DNA of 64,000 nucleotides from Gemmatimonadetes bacterium SCN 70-22. GTDB lineage: Bacteria > Gemmatimonadota > Gemmatimonadetes > Gemmatimonadales > Gemmatimonadaceae. Shown piece after piece: positions 52,413-61,150 of the stretch. Where the stretch lies: positions 51,216-115,215 of the forward strand of contig MEDZ01000019.1 of the NCBI GenBank assembly GCA_001724275.1. The letters are read 5' to 3'. The notes beneath the pieces were generated by a model. That model had not been told where the DNA came from. It did not search any database and was given only the letters and a program-made list of their open reading frames with translations. Positions within the stretch are counted from its first letter, which is position 1, and each line of letters starts with the position of its first letter. Made by a program: the position numbers and the translations under genes.

Positions 52413-53735
52413 ATGACTTCTCGCATCAGCGTCTTCGGACTAGGGTACGTGGGCTGCGTCTCGGCTGCCTGCTTCGCGAAGGAAGGGCACGACGTCGTCG
52501 GCGTCGACGTGAATCCGGCCAAGGTCGCGATGATCAACGATGGCATCGCCACGATCGTGGAGCAGGGGATCGGTGAGATGGTGGCCGAGATGCGGCGGGC
52601 GGGGCGGCTGCGCGCCACCACCGACGTCGGCGAGGCGGTGATGGCGAGCGACATCTCGCTCGTCTGCGTCGGAACGCCGAGCCGGCCCAATGGGGCGCTC
52701 GACCTGGAATATGTCGAGCGCGTGTGCGAACAGATCGGCGCCGCGCTGCGCTCGAAGTCGACGCGGCACACCGTCATCATTCGCAGCACGGTGCTCCCCG
52801 GGAGCACGCGAGGGGTGGCGATCCCCGCCCTCGAGCGCTCGTCGGGGCTCTCGGCGGGGCGCGACTTCGGGGTCGGCATGAATCCCGAGTTCCTGCGCGA
52901 GGGGACGTCGATCAAGGATTTCTACGACCCGCCGTTCACCGTCATCGGCGCAGAGGACGCGACCACCGTCGCCGAGGTGAAGGCGCTCTACGCAACGATC
53001 CAGGCGCCCTTTCATGCGGTGGAGACGGGGGTGGCCGAGATGCTGAAGTACGCCTGCAACTGCTACCACGGGCTCAAGGTCGCCTTCGCCAACGAGATCG
53101 GGAACGTGGCGAAGACGCTGGGCGTGGACAGTCACGAGGTGATGCGCCTCTTCTGCCTCGACACCAAGCTCAACATCTCGGCGGCGTACCTGAGACCGGG
53201 GTTCGCGTTCGGCGGCTCGTGCCTCCCCAAGGACCTGCGGGGGATCACCCACCGGGCGCGAACGCTCGACGTGGCGACCCCGGTGCTCAGCGCCACGCTG
53301 GAGAGCAATGCCCTCCAGGTGGGGCGAGCGTACGACATGATTGCGGCTGGCGGTAGGCGCCGCGTCGGCGTCCTCGGACTCGCCTTCAAGTCGGGGACCG
53401 ACGACCTGCGCGAGTCCCCGATGGTCACCCTCATCGAGCGCCTCGTCGGCAAGGGCTTCGAGGTCAGCATCTATGATCGCGAGGTGCGCAGCGCCCGCCT
53501 CATCGGCGCCAACCGCGAGTACATCGAGCGCGAGATCCCCCATGTCTGGGAGCTCATGCGCGATTCGGTCGACGCGGTCCTCGCCGACGCCGAGGTCATC
53601 GTGATCGGCAACGGTACCGCCGAGTTTCGTGACATCGCCCCGCGCATTCGCGAGGGGCAGAAGGTGGTCGACCTCGTGCGCATCTTCGGCGCGCGGGCGC
53701 CGGCCCACATGGACTACGAGGGGATCTGCTGGTAG
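52413..53735 (+). CDS. Nucleotide-sugar 6-dehydrogenase (GDP-mannose/UDP-glucose type)
   Basis: Four-electron dehydrogenase of 440 residues making a nucleotide-linked uronic acid. ATG at 52413 gives MTSRISVFGLGYVGCVSAAC with NAD-binding loop GLGYVG. The catalytic Cys270 lies in FGGSCLPKDLRGITHRAR and the substrate-binding region in FVGMNPEFLREGTSIKDFYD-like sequence (52877-52926). Similarity to AlgD (GDP-mannose dehydrogenase) is stronger than to UDP-glucose enzymes by eye, judged from VGMNPEFLREG and FCLDTKLNIS. The leader (52381-52412) is unusually A+T-rich with TTATAC just before the ATG. Product uronate fits the lyase and amidotransferase of the locus. Confidence 0.9.
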   Translation: MTSRISVFGLGYVGCVSAACFAKEGHDVVGVDVNPAKVAMINDGIATIVEQGIGEMVAEMRRAGRLRATTDVGEAVMASDISLVCVGTPSRPNGALDLEYVERVCEQIGAALRSKSTRHTVIIRSTVLPGSTRGVAIPALERSSGLSAGRDFGVGMNPEFLREGTSIKDFYDPPFTVIGAEDATTVAEVKALYATIQAPFHAVETGVAEMLKYACNCYHGLKVAFANEIGNVAKTLGVDSHEVMRLFCLDTKLNISAAYLRPGFAFGGSCLPKDLRGITHRARTLDVATPVLSATLESNALQVGRAYDMIAAGGRRRVGVLGLAFKSGTDDLRESPMVTLIERLVGKGFEVSIYDREVRSARLIGANREYIEREIPHVWELMRDSVDAVLADAEVIVIGNGTAEFRDIAPRIREGQKVVDLVRIFGARAPAHMDYEGICW

Positions 53736-53827
53736 GCGACCACTCCGCGGGCGGCGTTCGACCCCCGTCGGCGCCCGGCGATTCCGGGCGCCGACGGCGT
53801 ATCGTCTTTGCCCTCGACACGTTCGAA

Positions 53828-54916
53828 GTGGGCGGGACGGAGCTCAATGCAATCCGCACCGCCGAACGACTCGACCGCGCGCGCTTCGCGGTCGAGTTCA
53901 CCTGCCTCGCGGCGCGAGGCCCCCTGTTGCCCCGCGTGCGAGACGGCGGATTCCGCGTCACCGAGTTCGCGATCGGCAGCCTCGTCGGAGGTGCGGCCTT
54001 GCGCGAGGGAATCCGGCTACGCCGCTGGCTGCGACGCGAGGGCGTCGACGTCTTTCACGCGCACGACATCTACACCAACATCTGGGGCGTCCCGTTCGCC
54101 CGCGCCGCGGGTGTCCCGCTCGTGATCGCGAGCCGGCGCTGGTGGCTCGAGACGAACCGTCCGGCGCACGCTTGGCTCAATCGATGGGCGTACCGAATGG
54201 CGCATCGTGTGCTGGCCAACTCGCCGTCGGTCGGACGACTCCTGATACAGGAGGGCGCTCCCGCGGAGCGGGTCCTGGTGGTTCCGAACTTCATCGAAGA
54301 CCAGGCATTCGTGCCCCCGGACGACACCTTCCTGGTGCCGCAGCGACGCGAGCTGGGGCTGCGCGCCGGCGACGAGGTGGTCGGCGTGATCGCGAACTTC
54401 CACGCCATCAAGGATCTTGGCACGATGGTGCGGGCGCTGGCCCGACTCGCCGCGAGTCGCCCGCACCTCAAGCTCGTCCTCGTTGGCGATGGGGCCGAAC
54501 GCGAGCACCTGGCTCGGCTCGCCGATTCCCTTGGCGTCTCCGCGCGCCTGATATTCGCCGGCCGTCGTCCCGCACAGCCATCCATGCATTGGCTCTTTGG
54601 AGTCTCGGTGCTCTGTTCGCGTGGCGAAGGCTTCCCCAACTCCATCGTCGAGGCCATGGCCGCCGGGCGCCCCGTGGTCGCCACCGCGGTCGGCGGCGTC
54701 CCCGACGCGGTGGTTCATGGCGAAACGGGGTTCCTCGTTCCGCCGGGAGACGACGAGGCGCTCGCGCGACAGCTGGCTGTCCTGCTCGATGATCCGAGCC
54801 GGGCGCGCGCGATGGGTGAGGCGGGAGCTCGCCGCGCCCACGCGATGTTCGGTGAACGTGAGGTGCTGCACATTCTCGAGGCGGCGTACCTCACAACTCC
54901 GGCCACCACCCCCTGA
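53828..54916 (+). CDS. GT4 family glycosyltransferase with unclear start
   Basis: GT-B glycosyltransferase. The C-terminal half is intact: VVGVIANFHAIKDLGTMVRA, LKLVLVGDGAEREHLARLA, SVLCSRGEGFPNSIVEAMAA with donor-site EGFPNSIVEAM, and GRPVVATAVGGVPDAVV. The listed start is GTG at 53828 (MGGTELNAIRTAERL). The frame continues upstream to at least 53726 and encodes IVFALDTFEVGGTEL, the usual first strand and glycine loop of the fold, but holds no ATG, GTG or TTG. CTG codons at 53726 and 53729 overlapping the previous gene's end could serve. Either a CTG start or a small upstream error is likely. Confidence 0.82.
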   Translation: MGGTELNAIRTAERLDRARFAVEFTCLAARGPLLPRVRDGGFRVTEFAIGSLVGGAALREGIRLRRWLRREGVDVFHAHDIYTNIWGVPFARAAGVPLVIASRRWWLETNRPAHAWLNRWAYRMAHRVLANSPSVGRLLIQEGAPAERVLVVPNFIEDQAFVPPDDTFLVPQRRELGLRAGDEVVGVIANFHAIKDLGTMVRALARLAASRPHLKLVLVGDGAEREHLARLADSLGVSARLIFAGRRPAQPSMHWLFGVSVLCSRGEGFPNSIVEAMAAGRPVVATAVGGVPDAVVHGETGFLVPPGDDEALARQLAVLLDDPSRARAMGEAGARRAHAMFGEREVLHILEAAYLTTPATTP

Positions 54917-55148
54917 CGGAGCGCGGCACAGCTCGCCAGCCTGGCCCGTCACACATCGATCGGTTCGCGTGCTCGCACGCCGCTGGATGATCGGTGCCGT
55001 GGCGTGGAGCGCCCTGGGAGTGGTATGATGGAGCAGAATCCGCTCTGCGGGTGTAGGGTTCGACGCACGACTGGCGTGTCATCACGGCAACCTGCCCACG
55101 CGTACCGCGCCACACGGGCGTCAGCCCAGGTTCCGAACAGGATATTTC

Positions 55149-57275
55149 ATGCAGGGCCTCCGCCCGATTCGTCAGTCGCTGTGTGTCGCCGTCTCTCTCG
55201 TGGCGCTGGCGAGCGGCTGCACCGATTCCGTCACCCCACTGTCCTCCATCGTCGTTCCCGGCAGTCCGGTCGTCCGGTCGGTCGAGGTCGACGTCGACGT
55301 CGATTCGACGCTCCTGACGATGGGGAGCCGCGCACGTGCCTCGGCGCGGGCGCTGGATGCGAACGGCAACCCGATCACCGGCCGCGCGGTGACCTGGGGG
55401 AGTTCCAATCCCGAGGTCATCACGCTGTCGGGCGACGGCGTGGTCAGCACCGTCGCCCCCGGGGTCGCCAAGGTCCTGGCGACCATCGACGGTGTGCAGG
55501 GGGCGCGCGATCTGGTGGTCCGCCAAGCACCGCCCTCCAACGCGGCCGTCGCCACGGTGAAGGTGTCGCTCCCGAGGGCGTCCGTCCGCATCGGCGAGGT
55601 CGTGCAGGCCACCGCGACGCCGATCGATTCGGCGGGACGCGTTCTGCCGCAGCGTTCGGTGACGTGGTCGGTCGTCAGCGGCACCGGGATCATCAGTGTG
55701 TCGAGCACCGGACTGGTGACCGCCATCGCCAACGGGAGCGCCCAGGTCGCCGCCACCATCGATGGGGTGCGAGGGACGGCCAGCCTGACCGTCTCCGACT
55801 CTGCCTCGGGGGTCGTCGCCCTGCCGCAGCTCCCCGAAACGTTGAGCTTCTCGTTCCCCCAGGTGCGTGGCAAGCAGTGGGTCGTGCGCGCCGGCGACAA
55901 TCTCCAGTCCGTGCTCAACTCGGCGAGCCGCGGCGACGAGATCGTCCTCCAGGCTGGTGCGACATTCTCCGGGAACTTCACGCTCCCGCCCAAGCCCGGC
56001 ACGCCTGCCGACGGGTGGATCATCATCCGCTCGGACAAGCTCGCGCTGATGCCTCCGCAGGGGACGCGCGTCACACCTGTCTTCGGGGCGCTGATGCCGA
56101 AGGTCGTCACCCCGAACACCGGTGCGGCGCTCTCGACACCCGTCGGCGCGAGCGGGTGGTGGATTGCCGGGGTGGAGTTCTCGGTGGACCCATCAGTGAC
56201 GGCGGTCATCGGGCGCGTGGTGGCCCTGGGCGTGGGGGGGGCCCCCCAGACGACGCTGGCGGTCGTCCCGACGGATCTCGTCCTGGACCGGGTCTACATC
56301 CACCCGCAACCGAGCCAGGGGGTGCAGCGCTGTCTCGAGCTGAACAGCGCGCGCACGGCGTTGCAGGACAGCTACCTCATGGACTGCCATGCGAGCGGGT
56401 TCGACTCGCAGGCGATCGTCGGCTGGAACGGGCCGGGCCCCTACAGGATCGTGAACAACACGCTCGCCGGTGCAGGCGAGAACATCATGTTCGGTGGCGC
56501 GGATCCCGTCATCCCGGACCTCATCCCGGGTGACATCCAGCTCGAGCACAATTACATCTACACGCCGGTCACCTGGAAGGGAGTGTGGACGAAGAAGAAC
56601 CTCGTCGAGACCAAGAACGTCCAGCGCTTCCTCATTCGGGGAAACGTGCTGGACGGGTCGTGGACCGATGGGCAGGTGGGGTATGCGTTCGTGCTGAAGG
56701 TGGCCAACCAATCGGGGCGTTGCACCTGGTGTGCCGCGCGTGACATCATCATTCGGGACAACCTGGTCCGCAACGCGGGCGCGGGGCTCGGGATCACGGG
56801 GAAGGAGGGGTCCAACCCGAATCCCGTCGGGGAACTGCTCAACCGACTCCTGGTGGAGCACAACGTCTTCGAGAACATCAACGCCCCGCCCTTCACGGGA
56901 GACGCTCGACTGGTGAGTATCATGCAGGATGCGCAGAACGTCACCATTCGTCACAACACGATGACCGCGCCGGGGAGCCTGTCGCAGTTCCTGAATCTCT
57001 CCAGCATCCCGGCGGCGACCAACTTCGCCTTCGACGAGAACGTCGTGTCGTACGGCGAGTACGGCCTGTTCTCCTCCAAGTACGGAGTGGGCGAGGGCTC
57101 GCTGGCAGGGTTCAACGGCAGCGTGTCGTTCTTCGGGAACGTGATCATCGGCCCGCAGAAGTCCGGCTATCCCCGCTCGACGTTCGTGTCGTCGCTCGCC
57201 GCGGCGCTGTCGGGCGGCGCGGGCGCCGATCAGGCGCGCGTGAATGCGGCCATCGTGAACGTCATCATCCCGTAG
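55149..57275 (+). CDS. Ig-like and beta-helix lipoprotein, copy 1
   Basis: Lipoprotein of 708 residues: signal peptide with lipobox (VALASGCTDS), two Big_2-type Ig-like domains (about residues 40-125 and 130-220, each with a TW(S/G)S..P and GxAxVxATIDG signature), then a right-handed beta-helix of pectate-lyase type at about 235-705. The helix begins VRAGDNLQSVLNSASRGDEI, with repeated turns (LDRVYIHPQPSQGVQRCLEL, RIVNNTLAGAGENIMFGG) and two Cys in RCTWCAARD. The fold is shared by polysaccharide lyases, epimerases and passive adhesins; catalytic residues cannot be assigned. Closely similar to 58757-60871. No GEMM aptamer precedes this copy. Probably binds or remodels the locus's polymer at the outer membrane. 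Confidence 0.85.
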   Translation: MQGLRPIRQSLCVAVSLVALASGCTDSVTPLSSIVVPGSPVVRSVEVDVDVDSTLLTMGSRARASARALDANGNPITGRAVTWGSSNPEVITLSGDGVVSTVAPGVAKVLATIDGVQGARDLVVRQAPPSNAAVATVKVSLPRASVRIGEVVQATATPIDSAGRVLPQRSVTWSVVSGTGIISVSSTGLVTAIANGSAQVAATIDGVRGTASLTVSDSASGVVALPQLPETLSFSFPQVRGKQWVVRAGDNLQSVLNSASRGDEIVLQAGATFSGNFTLPPKPGTPADGWIIIRSDKLALMPPQGTRVTPVFGALMPKVVTPNTGAALSTPVGASGWWIAGVEFSVDPSVTAVIGRVVALGVGGAPQTTLAVVPTDLVLDRVYIHPQPSQGVQRCLELNSARTALQDSYLMDCHASGFDSQAIVGWNGPGPYRIVNNTLAGAGENIMFGGADPVIPDLIPGDIQLEHNYIYTPVTWKGVWTKKNLVETKNVQRFLIRGNVLDGSWTDGQVGYAFVLKVANQSGRCTWCAARDIIIRDNLVRNAGAGLGITGKEGSNPNPVGELLNRLLVEHNVFENINAPPFTGDARLVSIMQDAQNVTIRHNTMTAPGSLSQFLNLSSIPAATNFAFDENVVSYGEYGLFSSKYGVGEGSLAGFNGSVSFFGNVIIGPQKSGYPRSTFVSSLAAALSGGAGADQARVNAAIVNVIIP

Positions 57276-57281
57276 TCGCGC

Positions 57282-58304
57282 GTGGCTGGTTCCCGCGCGC
57301 AGGCGCCTGTCTTCACCGTGGGGTCCCCGCGATCGGGGACCACGTTGCTGTACCACATGCTCCTCTCGGCGGGCGGATTCGTGCGCTACCGTACGGAGAC
57401 GCACGTCTTCAGCACCCTCGCCCCGCGTTTCGGCGGGATGCGCCGTCGTGCGGACATCCAGGGCGCGCTCGACGTCTGGCTCGGCTCCGACTGCCACACG
57501 CTGTCCGCGCTCCCTGCGGACGTGGTCCGCGACCTGGTCGAGCGCGACTGTCGCTCGCCGGGCGACTTCCTCCGGCTGATCATGGAGGAAATGGGGCGAC
57601 GCCAGGGGCTGCGGCGCTGGGCCGAGACCACGCCGGCGCACGTGCTGCACATGCGCGAGATCGCGGCGCAGCTGCCGGGGGCACTCTTCATCCACGTGGT
57701 CCGCGACGGGCGCGACGTAGCGGCATCGCTGTCGCGGCAGCGATGGATCCGTCCGCTGCCGACCGACCGCGATCGCCCTGCCCTTGCGGCGGCCGCGTAC
57801 TGGGACTGGGTGGTGCGAGCCGGCCGGCGCGAGGGGCGCGCGCTGGGCGATGCGTACCTCGAGGTACGCTACGAGGAACTGGTCGACCGTCCGCAGGAGG
57901 TGCTCGACCGGGTGGGCGCGTTCATCGACCAGCGCCTCGACCACGAGGACATCGTGCGTGTGGGGATCGGGAGCGTTGGGCGTCCCAACACGTCGTTTCC
58001 GGGGGCGACCGGGGGGTTCCAGGGACGCTGGCGCACCGAGCTCGCGCCTGGCGATGCCCGCGATGTCGATGCGATGCTGGTGCGGACGCTTCGCGCCTTC
58101 GGGTACGAGTCCGACAGTCGCAACGCCCCATTGCGCCTGGCGGCGCGTGCCCGGGCGTATGCGGCACGCTTCGCCGCGCGCCGCGCGTTGAAGGCCTTCG
58201 CCCCGCTGGCGCGGCGATCGACGAGCCTCGACTTCTTCGCACCCGGATCGATGCGGGTGACGGCGGAGAAGCTCGCGCAGGCCGTCGCCGGCGACGCCAC
58301 CTGA
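57282..58304 (+). CDS. Sulfotransferase
   Basis: PAPS-dependent sulfotransferase of 340 residues (Sulfotransfer_1/3 family). The 5'-phosphosulfate loop is VGSPRSGTTLLYHMLL near the N-terminus and the 3'-phosphate motif is HVVRDGRDVAASLSRQRW. The C-terminal AYLEVRYEELVDRPQEVLDR is a further conserved element. The GTG start at 57282 follows the beta-helix stop by 6 bases, so they are one operon. It is lodged between two paralogous beta-helix lipoproteins and next to glycan genes, so the acceptor is likely a sugar of the polysaccharide. No signal peptide is seen. Confidence 0.87.
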   Translation: MAGSRAQAPVFTVGSPRSGTTLLYHMLLSAGGFVRYRTETHVFSTLAPRFGGMRRRADIQGALDVWLGSDCHTLSALPADVVRDLVERDCRSPGDFLRLIMEEMGRRQGLRRWAETTPAHVLHMREIAAQLPGALFIHVVRDGRDVAASLSRQRWIRPLPTDRDRPALAAAAYWDWVVRAGRREGRALGDAYLEVRYEELVDRPQEVLDRVGAFIDQRLDHEDIVRVGIGSVGRPNTSFPGATGGFQGRWRTELAPGDARDVDAMLVRTLRAFGYESDSRNAPLRLAARARAYAARFAARRALKAFAPLARRSTSLDFFAPGSMRVTAEKLAQAVAGDAT

Positions 58305-58635
58305 GCCGCCGCGGCCCTCCGCCCGCGGACGCGAACCGTCAGGTGCATTCGTGCGCGGGCTTGTCTCGGCGCACGATGTCGCGTTTCGCGACAGCCCGCG
58401 ATGCCTTAGAATGCCTCAATTTGTGGCAGTAGTCGTGACCTGGCTCACCGCGTCGCTGCGACGTGTGTCCTAACAGCCGGGCTAAGCTGCCGAATAGCTT
58501 GGCATTGCGTTGCTGAACAGTAATTGGCGCCCTTCGGGGCGTCGAACGGCCGCCCGGTCGAATTGACCGATACGGCGCGCCGCTTTTCCACAGCCCCATC
58601 ACTATCGGCAGGATCGCATCACACCCTCTCGAAGG
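58305..58635. other. Intergenic region upstream of the first GEMM aptamer
   Basis: A 331-base gap with no coding frame I trust. It is locally more A+T-rich than its neighbours (58400-58525) and presumably holds the promoter for the riboswitch transcript. A 7-bp stem with UUCG tetraloop (58526-58543) is present and could be the terminator of the sulfotransferase operon or a leader structure. No unambiguous -35/-10 pair. Confidence 0.45.
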
Positions 58636-58735
58636 GTGGACGCGACAAAGGCAAACCCGTCGAAAGACGGCGACGCAAAGCTACGAGGCTACCGCAGTTG
58701 CAACGCGCCACGCCAGTCGAGCCGCCGAACGGACT
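58636..58735 (+). ncRNA. c-di-GMP-I (GEMM) riboswitch upstream of the second beta-helix lipoprotein
   Basis: The core matches the GEMM-I consensus in order: ACAAAGGCAAACC, P2 stem CCGUC-GAAA-GACGG with GNRA tetraloop at 58657-58670, GACGCAAAGCUACGAGGCUA, the UUGCA of P3 and a terminal GCCGCCG. The ligand of this class is cyclic di-GMP. GAAGGGUGGA at 58631-58640 can pair with UCCAC/CCUUC at 58735-58746 as an extended P1. A competing hairpin AUCCU/AGGAU (58740-58754) covers the GGGAGGA Shine-Dalgarno. Extended P1 would break that hairpin, so an ON switch for translation is inferred. Confidence 0.9.
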
Positions 58736-58756
58736 CCACATCCTTCGGGAGGATCA

Positions 58757-60871
58757 ATGAAGCACGATGTACGCGCGCTCCGCATTGCCTGCACGATGGC
58801 GGCCCTCGGCACCCTCGCGGCTTGCGACGCGATGCAGCCCCCCACGGTTCGCGAGCCCCTGCTCGATTTCGACGCATCGCAGGTGGTCGTCGTCTCGCCC
58901 ACGCAAACCCTCAGCGTCGGTGACTCGCGCGACCTCAACGCGGTGAGCAAGCTGTCCAAGGTCGCGGCCAAGGAGGGGTGGGTCGTGAACTGGAAGAGCG
59001 CGGCGGGGACGGTCGTCTCCGTCAGCGCGCGAGGCGTCGCGACGGGCCGCTCGGGCGGAAGCGCCGCGGTTATCGCCTACACCACCAAGCATACGGACAC
59101 GATTCCGGTCAAGGTGATCGCCAGCCAGACGGTCGCGTCGGTGACCGTCGCGGCCGGGGTGACGACCATCGCCCCCGGCGCCACGACGACGGTCACCGCG
59201 GTGGCCCGCGATGCGGGCGGGGCCATCGTCCCCGGCGTCGCCTTCAGTTTCGCGTCGTCCAATAGCGCCGTCGCGACCGTGACTGCCGCCGGGCTCGTGA
59301 CGGGCGTCGCCGCGGGGACCGTGGCCATCAAGGCCACGGCGTCCGGCGTGTCGGGGCAGGTGTCCATCACGGTGCAGAGCGTGATCACCTCGCCGCCGCC
59401 CTCGTCGTCGTTCGCGCTCCCGGCCTTGCCCCAGACCATCTCCGTGTCGTACCCGCAGGTCACCGGCAAGTCGTGGCTGGTCAAGGCGGGCGATAACCTC
59501 CAGTCGATCCTCAACCAGGCGCAGCGCGGCGACGAGATCGTGCTCCCGGCAGGGGCAACGTTCACCGGGAGCTTCGTCCTCCCCGCCAAGTCCGGGACCT
59601 CGGCCAACGGCTGGATCGTGATCCGTTCCGATCGCCAGTCGAGCCTTCCCCCGCGTGGAACCCGCGTGACGCCGGCGCACGCCGCGCTCATGCCCAAGCT
59701 GATGGCCAACACGGTCGCCCCGGCCCTCATGACGGCGGCGGCAACGAGCGGGTGGTGGATCTCGGGCGTCGAGATGCTCGTCGATCCGAGGCTCACCGCC
59801 ATCCACTACGGGCTCGTCACCCTCGGCGAGGGCTCGTCCAAGCAGACGTCGCTCAGCAGTGTCCCGTTCGACCTCGTGCTCGACCGTACCTACATCCACG
59901 GTGCCACCAACGGCCAGCTCATTCGCTGCGTCGCGCTCAACTCGGCTCGCACCGTGATCGAGGACAGCTACCTGCAGGACTGTCACGCCAAGGGGTACGA
60001 CACGCAGGCCATCGCCGGATGGAACGGCCCCGGGCCGTACCGGATCGTCAACAACACGCTGGCTGGCGCGGGCGAGAACATCATGTTCGGTGGGGGGGAC
60101 CCCGGAATCCCCAACCTCGTCCCCGGCGACATCGAGATCCGTCGCAACTACGTCTACACCCCTGCGGGCTGGAAGGGCGTGTGGACGAAGAAGAACCTCT
60201 TCGAGACCAAGAACGTGCAGCGCGTCCTCATCGAGGGGAATGTCTTCGACGGCTCGTGGCAGGATGGCCAGGTCGGCTACGCCTTCGTCCTCAAGGTCGC
60301 GAACCAGTCGGGCGCTTGCACCTGGTGCACGGCCACCGACATCACGATCCGCAACAACATCATTCGCAACGCCGGGGCCGGCTTCGGCATCACCGGTCGT
60401 GAGGGCTCGAACACCTACCCCATCGGCGGGCTGCTCAACCGGCTCCTGATCGAGCAGAACATCGTCGAGAACATCAATACCGGGATCTACACCGGTGATG
60501 CGCGCCTCGTCAGCATCATGCAGAACGCGCAGAACGTCACCATCCGCAGCAACACGATGACCGCGCCGGGCGCCCTGAACCAGTTCGTCAACGTCGCCAG
60601 CGTGCCGGCGGCGACGAACTTCGCGTACGAGAACAACCTGGTGTCGTACGGCCAGTACGGGTTCTTCTCGTCCTGGTACGGCATCGGGGAGAGTTCCCTC
60701 AAGGCCTTCTCCGGCACCGTGGTCTGGAAGAACGTGGTGATGATCGGCGCCTTCCAGTCCGGGTATCCCAACGGGACCTTCGTCTCCTCGCTGTCGGCGG
60801 GGCAGTCGACCGGGAAGGGGGCCAACACGGCGGGGGTGCTCGCGGCGACGCAGGGTATCATCATCCCCTGA
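58757..60871 (+). CDS. Ig-like and beta-helix lipoprotein, copy 2, under c-di-GMP riboswitch
   Basis: Lipoprotein of 704 residues (signal peptide lipobox GTLAACDAM). An N-terminal Ig-like domain is degenerate (QVVVVSPTQTLSVGDSRDLN), followed by a Big_2 domain (VASVTVAAGVTTIAPGATTT) and a proline/serine linker SPPPSSSFALP. The right-handed beta-helix follows at about residue 235 (VKAGDNLQSILNQAQRGDEI), nearly colinear with copy 1 (55149-57275): PGPYRIVNNTLAGAGENIMF and VGYAFVLKVANQSG are shared, and the Cys pair is in ACTWCTATD. GGGAGGA lies 3 bases before the ATG. The best-conserved region is the beta-helix, the Ig-like part varies, suggesting that the helix is the working part. Confidence 0.87.
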   Translation: MKHDVRALRIACTMAALGTLAACDAMQPPTVREPLLDFDASQVVVVSPTQTLSVGDSRDLNAVSKLSKVAAKEGWVVNWKSAAGTVVSVSARGVATGRSGGSAAVIAYTTKHTDTIPVKVIASQTVASVTVAAGVTTIAPGATTTVTAVARDAGGAIVPGVAFSFASSNSAVATVTAAGLVTGVAAGTVAIKATASGVSGQVSITVQSVITSPPPSSSFALPALPQTISVSYPQVTGKSWLVKAGDNLQSILNQAQRGDEIVLPAGATFTGSFVLPAKSGTSANGWIVIRSDRQSSLPPRGTRVTPAHAALMPKLMANTVAPALMTAAATSGWWISGVEMLVDPRLTAIHYGLVTLGEGSSKQTSLSSVPFDLVLDRTYIHGATNGQLIRCVALNSARTVIEDSYLQDCHAKGYDTQAIAGWNGPGPYRIVNNTLAGAGENIMFGGGDPGIPNLVPGDIEIRRNYVYTPAGWKGVWTKKNLFETKNVQRVLIEGNVFDGSWQDGQVGYAFVLKVANQSGACTWCTATDITIRNNIIRNAGAGFGITGREGSNTYPIGGLLNRLLIEQNIVENINTGIYTGDARLVSIMQNAQNVTIRSNTMTAPGALNQFVNVASVPAATNFAYENNLVSYGQYGFFSSWYGIGESSLKAFSGTVVWKNVVMIGAFQSGYPNGTFVSSLSAGQSTGKGANTAGVLAATQGIIIP

Positions 60872-60896
60872 TCAGGGGGGCCTTCCCCTGAGGCGC

Positions 60897-60928
60897 GAGG
60901 GCGCGACGGTTTCGGCCGTCGCGCCCTC
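60897..60928 (+). terminator. Hairpin terminator after the second beta-helix gene
   Basis: A perfect 13-bp stem (60897-60909 with 60916-60928) around a UUUCGG loop, 25 bases after the stop. Pyrimidine-rich sequence follows (GUCGCCCUCGUCGUCUU). It isolates this gene from the next riboswitch transcript. Confidence 0.8.
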
Positions 60929-61150
60929 GTCGCCCTCGTCGTCTTGCATTCTGCCACCACGCGTGAGCCTCGAAGGCCACGCGAGCCGATGCGGCGCACC
61001 AGCGATTTGTGACCTCGGTCGCACGCTGAGAAACGGCTAACCCTCACGGCTGAAACGAGTTATCGCGTGACGTTCGGCCGCGGCCCTCGTCTTCACCGCG
61101 AATGGGCGTGCGCTCGGGGCACGCCGACATCATCTGCGCCTCCAGTTCCG

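Noticed and set aside
49167..53735. An exosortase/PEP-CTERM locus, suggested by the amidotransferase and sugar-transferase pair
   Set aside because: No exosortase, PEP-CTERM protein or PEP-CTERM-specific chain-length gene is present in the window.
54917..55148. A third GEMM riboswitch upstream of the first beta-helix gene
   Set aside because: Only a short CACGGCAACC resemblance exists; the GGCAAAC, GNRA P2 loop and GACGCAAAGC elements are missing.
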